From assembly GCA_902795345.1 (NCBI GenBank), contig CADBKO010000003.1:1-64000 (forward strand): a stretch of DNA of 64,000 nucleotides. Reading direction: 5' to 3'. This stretch comes from Oscillospiraceae bacterium. GTDB lineage: Bacteria; Bacillota; Clostridia; Oscillospirales; Oscillospiraceae. The translations under genes and the position numbers were made by a program. The notes beneath the pieces are model-generated. The model was not told the origin of the DNA and made no database searches. It worked only from the letters and a program-made list of their open reading frames with translations. This document shows, piece after piece, positions 59,885 to 64,000 of this stretch. Within the stretch, counting starts at the first letter, position 1. Every line of letters begins with the position of its first letter.

Positions 59885-61027
59885 GTGAAAAGACTGACTG
59901 TTCTCATTCTGCTGTTCCTCCTGTTGGCCGCAGGCTGCACGGGGAAGACCGGACAAGCAGACCCGACTCCCGCGCCTGCGACGCCTGCGGCGACGGCAGC
60001 GCCCACGCCGGGATCGGCTCCCGCTGTCACGCCGGAGCCAGCTCCCGCGCCGAAGCCCTCCGAGACTCCCGTATCGGCGGAGAGCGACGGGTCGGAAAAC
60101 CTGGGCTACTTTGTGCTCCGACCCTCGGACGGGGTGCTGGAAGTGCCCATGATGGGGCTGCGCATCCCCCTCAGCGGGGAACTGCTTGACGCCCAGGACC
60201 ATCTGACCGCGGAGGTGTGGGTGGAACGGCAGGAAGCGATCCTCTATCTGGCCCTGAAGAACGAGCACCCGGACACGGATATTTATGCCTATCCCTATGA
60301 TTATATCTTCCTCTCCATCTGGGGAGAGACCCAAGAGGATGACGACCCGGATCTCCGTTATCTGGGGAAGAACGATGCGTTCTATTACTACTATCTGAAT
60401 TACGCCGACGTCGTCTCCCAATACCCGGATTACTTCTCTGAGCAGGCCGATTGCATGACGGAGGAGGAGCTTGCCCGCTACGACGCCCTGATGGCGGACG
60501 CCGCAGGGGTGATGGCGGAGGCCGAGATCCTGCCCCTGACCCTGCCGGAGGTCCCGAAGCCGGAGGATCTGGGGGAATGGTTCGCCTCCGCCGAGGTAAT
60601 GAACCTGAACGGCATCTGCGTCTCCCTGGGCGAGTTCATCGCTGAAAACAAACTGACGCTGCTCAACATCTGGGGCACCTTCTGCGGGCCCTGCATCCGG
60701 GAGATGCCGGACTTGGCGGACCTGGCCAGGGACTATGGGGAACAGGGCTTCGGCATCGTGGGCCTCACCTGTGATATCCTGGACGCAACCGGCGGGATCC
60801 AGCAGGATGTGGTGCAGGACGCCCTGGACATCCTGGAGAGCACGGGGGTGGAATACCCGGTGCTGATCCTGAGTCCCGAGCTGGAACGGGCCACCGACCT
60901 CATGTATGTGCCCACCTCCTACTTCGTGGACGCGTCGGGCAGGGTCCTGGAAGGGCCCATTACCGGCAGCATGTCCGGCGAGGACTGGAAGAAAAAGATC
61001 GAGGAACACCTGGCAGCTCTGGGCTGA
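59885..61027 (+). CDS. TlpA-like thioredoxin-fold lipoprotein
   Basis: A 380-residue exported protein. The signal peptide ends in a lipobox, LLAAGC, with lipidated Cys18, followed by a Pro/Thr/Ala-rich spacer to about residue 60. A middle domain of about 130 residues (SLSGELLDAQDHL... type, with many Tyr and Asp) has no known family. The C-terminal TlpA/ResA-like domain has WGTFCGPCIREMPDL, with redox cysteines at 267 and 270. The start is a GTG at 59885 after AAAGGATG. Close downstream come a CXXC membrane peptide and a ferredoxin-type membrane protein, its probable electron donors. Confidence 0.9.
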   Translation: MKRLTVLILLFLLLAAGCTGKTGQADPTPAPATPAATAAPTPGSAPAVTPEPAPAPKPSETPVSAESDGSENLGYFVLRPSDGVLEVPMMGLRIPLSGELLDAQDHLTAEVWVERQEAILYLALKNEHPDTDIYAYPYDYIFLSIWGETQEDDDPDLRYLGKNDAFYYYYLNYADVVSQYPDYFSEQADCMTEEELARYDALMADAAGVMAEAEILPLTLPEVPKPEDLGEWFASAEVMNLNGICVSLGEFIAENKLTLLNIWGTFCGPCIREMPDLADLARDYGEQGFGIVGLTCDILDATGGIQQDVVQDALDILESTGVEYPVLILSPELERATDLMYVPTSYFVDASGRVLEGPITGSMSGEDWKKKIEEHLAALG

Positions 61028-61040
61028 AGAGGAGAGAATA

Positions 61041-61187
61041 ATGAAACGGAAAGTGCCGCTGGCCGTGACGGTGTTGCTGCTTGTGCTGGCCGTCGCCTCC
61101 TGCGTCTTTGGCGTCAGCCGGGGAGAACTGAAAACCGTCTACCGCAAGGCGGCCACAGTCTGCCTGGAATGTATCGGGATCGGCTGA
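61041..61187 (+). CDS. CD1871A-type small membrane protein with CXXC motif
   Basis: A 48-residue protein. Residues 6-24 form one membrane helix with a Cys near its end, and the C-terminus reads VCLECIGIG, with the redox-type CXXC. This matches the clostridial CD1871A family, usually found beside a 4Fe-4S membrane protein and a thioredoxin-like lipoprotein, as here. GAGGAGAG lies before the ATG, and the stop is one base from the next start. Its short length makes it easy to miss in automatic annotation. The function is unknown; an intermediate disulfide relay is my inference. Confidence 0.85.
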   Translation: MKRKVPLAVTVLLLVLAVASCVFGVSRGELKTVYRKAATVCLECIGIG

Positions 61188-61188
61188 G

Positions 61189-62082
61189 ATGAAGGATCGT
61201 TTCGCCCTCCTTCGCAAGGCGGTGCAGCTGGGCTGGGGGCTCCTGACCAACGCCCACATCACAGGCTTTGTCAAGGGGACCATCTATCAGGGGCCGCTGA
61301 AGAATTTCTGCGTGCCGGGCATGAACTGCTATTCCTGCCCCGGCGCGCTGGGCGCCTGTCCCATCGGGGCCATGCAGTCCCTGTTTGACGCCCGGCGGCG
61401 GAAATTCGCCTTCTCCGTGGTGGGCTACCTGGCCGCCCTGGGGCTGCTGGTGGGCCGCTTCATCTGCGGCTGGCTCTGCCTATTCGGGCTTATCCAGGAG
61501 CTGCTTTACAAGATCCCTCTGCCGAAGCTGAAGGTGCCCAAAAAGATAGACCGGGTCCTGCGATACCTGAAATATGCGGTTTTGCTGATCCTGGTTTTCC
61601 TTTTGCCCTTCTTCTGGCGCAGCGAGCTGGGGGTCGGGGAACCCTTCTTCTGCAAATACCTCTGCCCTGTGGGGACGCTGGAAGGCGGCGTGCCTCTGGT
61701 GCTTTTGCAGGAGCAGCTGAAAAGCGCGGCCGGTTTCCTGTTTCGGTGGAAGTTTGCCCTGATGGCCCTGGTGCTCCTCAGCTCCGTCTATATCCACCGC
61801 CCCTTCTGCAAATATCTCTGCCCTCTGGGGGCTTTCTATGCCCTGTTTCAGAAGGTGAGCGTCCTGCGCCTTAAGCTGGACGGGGAAAAGTGCGTTTCCT
61901 GCGGGAAATGCGAAAAGACCTGCCCCATGGGCGTGGCCGTGACCCGGGATCCCAACAGCGCGGAGTGCATCCGCTGCGGGGCCTGCGTCCGGGCCTGTCC
62001 CGCCGGGGCCCTGCGCTTCGGCAGCGGGGCAAAGAAGCCGGGTCTGAACAAAAATGAGAAAATGAACATACGGGAGGAATGA
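61189..62082 (+). CDS. NapH/NosR-like 4Fe-4S ferredoxin membrane protein
   Basis: A 297-residue membrane protein with about four to five helices. Cytoplasmic or membrane-edge cysteine motifs CYSCPGALGACP (about 46-57), CKYLCPVGT (about 158) and CKYLCPLGA (about 206) are of the polyferredoxin NapH/CcoG type; the C-terminus has two classical clusters, CVSCGKCEKTCP and CIRCGACVRACP. Such proteins carry electrons from cytoplasmic ferredoxin across the membrane to external thiol or quinol partners. It follows the CXXC peptide by one base and overlaps the DUF169 start region. Confidence 0.92.
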   Translation: MKDRFALLRKAVQLGWGLLTNAHITGFVKGTIYQGPLKNFCVPGMNCYSCPGALGACPIGAMQSLFDARRRKFAFSVVGYLAALGLLVGRFICGWLCLFGLIQELLYKIPLPKLKVPKKIDRVLRYLKYAVLLILVFLLPFFWRSELGVGEPFFCKYLCPVGTLEGGVPLVLLQEQLKSAAGFLFRWKFALMALVLLSSVYIHRPFCKYLCPLGAFYALFQKVSVLRLKLDGEKCVSCGKCEKTCPMGVAVTRDPNSAECIRCGACVRACPAGALRFGSGAKKPGLNKNEKMNIREE

Positions 62083-62084
62083 GC

Positions 62085-62903
62085 ATGCTGACGCTGGAAG
62101 AGATCAATGACGTGGGAAAGGAGCTGGAGGAGCTTTTCTGCCTGCGCACGGCGCCCATGGCCATCAAGCTGATCGACCGGGACGAGGTGCCGGAAGGTTG
62201 CCGGCAGCCCTCCGGGGAGGGCATCCATTATGCCCTGTGTCAGGCCTTGGCCTTCGTGCGCCGGACCCGCAACCACCTGGCGATCTTCGCGGAGGATCAC
62301 TGGTGCCTCTGGCCCATCATCAATTTCCGGCTGCGGACATTGGACGAGGCGGACAAGAAATATGTGGGCAGCGGCTACTTCATCCGGGATCCCCAGGTGA
62401 GCTACAAGCATTTCTGCGAGAAATTCCCCTATATCGACGAGGACAAGACGAAGGACGGCATGGCCGTCGCTCCTCTGGAATCCTGCAGGTTCATCCCCGA
62501 CGCCGTCATGATCTACTGCGAACCCAGCCAGCTGCGGCAGCTGCTCATGGCCGCGAAGTATCACACCGGGGAGATCACCCAGGCCTGCCTGGATACCTGC
62601 GATTCCTGCGGCGCGGCGCTGGTGCCGGTGCTGAACGGCACCATGCGCTACAACCTGTCCATGCCGGACGCGGGGGAATACGAACGCAGTCTCTGCGGGG
62701 AGAATGAGATGATCTTCACCCTCTCCGGGAGCACCCTGGAGGATTTTGTCCAGGCCGCCCGGGACCTGAAAAAGGCGGGCTTCGGCTACAAGGAGCTGGC
62801 CTATGACATCCGCCCGGATTACGCCCGGCCCAAGTTCTACAACGACATGTTTGCCAAGTGGGGCCTGGAGACTGGGGCGGAATGGATACCCGGCAAGCGG
62901 TAA
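62085..62903 (+). CDS. DUF169 family protein
   Basis: A 272-residue cytoplasmic protein of DUF169 (COG2043-like): AMAIKLIDRDEVPEG-type entry, CQALAFVRRTRNHLAIFAEDHWCLWP, then CRFIPDAVMIYCEPSQLRQLLMA and CLDTCDSCGAALVPV. About ten cysteines suggest a metal or cluster site, but no reaction is established. The ATG at 62085 sits 7 bases after GGAGG and 3 bases after the NapH-like stop; an earlier ATG at 62079 is too close to that site. Its place at the end of the redox operon suggests it serves or uses the same electron path (inference). Confidence 0.88.
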   Translation: MLTLEEINDVGKELEELFCLRTAPMAIKLIDRDEVPEGCRQPSGEGIHYALCQALAFVRRTRNHLAIFAEDHWCLWPIINFRLRTLDEADKKYVGSGYFIRDPQVSYKHFCEKFPYIDEDKTKDGMAVAPLESCRFIPDAVMIYCEPSQLRQLLMAAKYHTGEITQACLDTCDSCGAALVPVLNGTMRYNLSMPDAGEYERSLCGENEMIFTLSGSTLEDFVQAARDLKKAGFGYKELAYDIRPDYARPKFYNDMFAKWGLETGAEWIPGKR

Positions 62904-62918
62904 GACAGCATACAATAA

Positions 62919-63068
62919 GGGCGTGCTGCAAAATGCCAGATCCCCGTCATTCCGAGACCAGTCCGCAGACCGGTCGTGGGAATCCGTCCTCTTCTCGAAA
63001 GAAAACGGATTGCCGCACCCGCTTCGCGGGTTCGCAATGACGAGAGAGGGACATTTTACAGCACGCCC
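62919..63068. mobile_element. MITE-like 150-bp element between converging genes
   Basis: Ends are 17-bp inverted repeats with one mismatch (GGGCGTGCTGCAAAATG at 62919-62935; CATTTTACAGCACGCCC at 63052-63068). Inside are a second pair, CGTCATT and AATGACG, and small palindromes such as GACCGGTC and ACCCGCTTCGCGGGT. It has no coding capacity. The inner GGATTGCCGC...GCAATGACG pattern resembles repeats scattered through many gut bacterial genomes (from memory). No target duplication is visible. Confidence 0.75.
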
Positions 63069-63073
63069 ATTTT

Positions 63074-64000
63074 TCATGCTTCTTCCAGGACCCGGCGGAT
63101 CAGGGCGTCCGTCTCCTCCGTCATCCCGGCGAAGTCGATAAAGGGGCGGACGGCGGCTTCCAGGGCGTCGTGATCCCGCTTGGCCATGGCCAGCTCCGCC
63201 TGCGCCCGGTCCAGGAGGGAAGCGCGCAGCTTTTCCAGCTCCCGCAGCTGCGCCGTTTCCTCCCGGGAGGGCGGCGGCCCCAGCTTTTCCAGATGGATGC
63301 GCCGGTCCCCCGGTCCGGTGGTGATCCCCAGGCCCAGCTCCGGCAGCAGCAGATGGGCGGTCTGCCGGTCCTCCGTGGGGTCGGGGCAGAGGATCACTTC
63401 CCGACTCCGCTCCAAAGCGGCCCGGAGGAAAACCTGCAGAAATACGTCGGTACGGGCGCGGCTTCCGCTGAGGGAGAGCAGGCGGGGGGCAAGGGCCCGG
63501 CGGCTTTCCTCCAGGGAGAGAAAGCCCCGGCAGGTGAAAGCGTCGGTGTAGAAGCGGCGGAGGCTTCCTTTTCCTCGCCCGCGTCCCAGGGTCCTGGCGG
63601 CAAGGGCTTCGGCCCGGCGGGAGACGGCGGCGCGGGTCTCCTCGGAGCAGCGGGGGATTTCCTCCAGGCTCCCCGCCGCCGCAAGATAGCGGTAAGCCCG
63701 CCGGTAATGCTCCCGGTAGGCGGTATCCGGGGTTTCCAGGCCCTTCGCAGGCGAAGTATAGAATCGGCTGAGGTCCAGGTAAAAGCCCTGCTGACCCGTG
63801 AGCGCCGGTTCCAGAACGTGGGGCGAAGTCCCGTCAAAAAACGCGATCCCCCGTTCCGGTATGAGCACCCCGTCCAGGGAATCCGGGTCGCCGGAACAGA
63901 GGACGCGGACGCAGCCCAGCCCCATTCCGGCGGCGCGCTCCGAAACGCGTTTCATCAGCCCGGATTTCCCGCAGCCCGCGCTGCCCTTGATCACATAGAG
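63074..64000 (-). CDS. P-loop ATPase, N-terminus outside the window
   Basis: At least 309 residues; the frame is open to the window edge (LYVIKGSAGCGKSGLMKRV), so the true start lies beyond 64000. The Walker A motif is GSAGCGKS at about the third to tenth residue seen. Later parts include DGTSPHVLEP, a helical region with many Arg, and a long C-terminal helix. It resembles the PRK06851-type tandem P-loop ATPases of Firmicutes, in which case this is one half; I am not sure. It ends 6 bases from the MITE-like element. Confidence 0.72.
   Translation of the reverse strand, partial: LYVIKGSAGCGKSGLMKRVSERAAGMGLGCVRVLCSGDPDSLDGVLIPERGIAFFDGTSPHVLEPALTGQQGFYLDLSRFYTSPAKGLETPDTAYREHYRRAYRYLAAAGSLEEIPRCSEETRAAVSRRAEALAARTLGRGRGKGSLRRFYTDAFTCRGFLSLEESRRALAPRLLSLSGSRARTDVFLQVFLRAALERSREVILCPDPTEDRQTAHLLLPELGLGITTGPGDRRIHLEKLGPPPSREETAQLRELEKLRASLLDRAQAELAMAKRDHDALEAAVRPFIDFAGMTEETDALIRRVLEEA

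Overview
The window is about 64 kb of GC-rich, densely coded bacterial chromosome. It looks like an anaerobic Firmicute of class Clostridia, probably a gut Oscillospirales-type organism. Evidence: the ylxM-ffh-rpsP-khpA-rimM-trmD order, the clostridial CD1247-type and CD1871A-type families, GGAGG ribosome binding sites, sigma-A-like promoters (TTGACA-17-TATAAT), and anaerobic enzymes (glycyl radical enzyme, two-module rubredoxin, K+-dependent membrane pyrophosphatase). No phage, plasmid, IS transposase or CRISPR array is visible. No gap between genes exceeds 300 bases.

Layout. 1-2.8 kb: leuS 3' end, rpsU, efp and a cysteine/aspartate-rich zinc-ribbon protein. 2.8-7.7 kb: a BlaI-type repressor with two operator-like sites and an overlapping, very large M56 (BlaR1-like) membrane protein. 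7.7-11.6 kb: ogt and an LtaS-type sulfatase (leftward), then an XRE regulator. 11.6-11.8 kb: a MITE-like element. 11.8-15.4 kb: a DUF4213/DUF364 protein divergent from a glycyl radical enzyme with no activase nearby. 15.4-23.5 kb: tRNA-Pro(GGG), Nudix hydrolase, esterase, class I glutamine amidotransferase, PepF, GH28 pectinase, SfsA, and a flavin reductase/double-rubredoxin fusion. 23.5-28 kb: a pair of MutS-like ATPases behind a MATE transporter (leftward). 28-31.7 kb: the SRP/ribosome maturation operon (leftward). 31.8-38.9 kb: a 2350-residue NdvB-type cyclic beta-glucan synthase. 38.9-44.2 kb: YmfF/YmfH-type M16 proteins, lgt and asnS. 44.2-46.8 kb: an MBOAT/SGNH O-acylation pair. 46.8-49.3 kb: SDR, DivIVA-like and nitroreductase-like genes (leftward). 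49.4-53.7 kb: an orphan transhydroxylase-like molybdopterin enzyme and an HtrA protease. 53.7-58.2 kb: an AT-richer HIT gene, hppA, a small unknown gene and pepT. 58.3-62.9 kb: an M32 peptidase leading into a compact operon of a TlpA-like lipoprotein, a CXXC membrane peptide, a NapH-like ferredoxin membrane protein and a DUF169 protein. 62.9-63.1 kb: a second MITE-like element. The window ends in a P-loop ATPase gene.

The genes combine into several working sets. EF-P (Lys32 loop) and the YmfF/YmfH pair suggest 5-aminopentanol-type EF-P modification. BlaI and the M56 protein form a signal-induced repressor/protease unit. The TlpA-like, CXXC and NapH-like proteins look like a conduit carrying ferredoxin electrons across the membrane to an external thioredoxin; this is my best candidate for an undescribed system. 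The MutS-like pair, the activase-less glycyl radical enzyme, and the transhydroxylase-like enzyme facing an SDR are further loci of unknown chemistry. Functional calls come from recognising motifs and family resemblance by reading; no database search was run.
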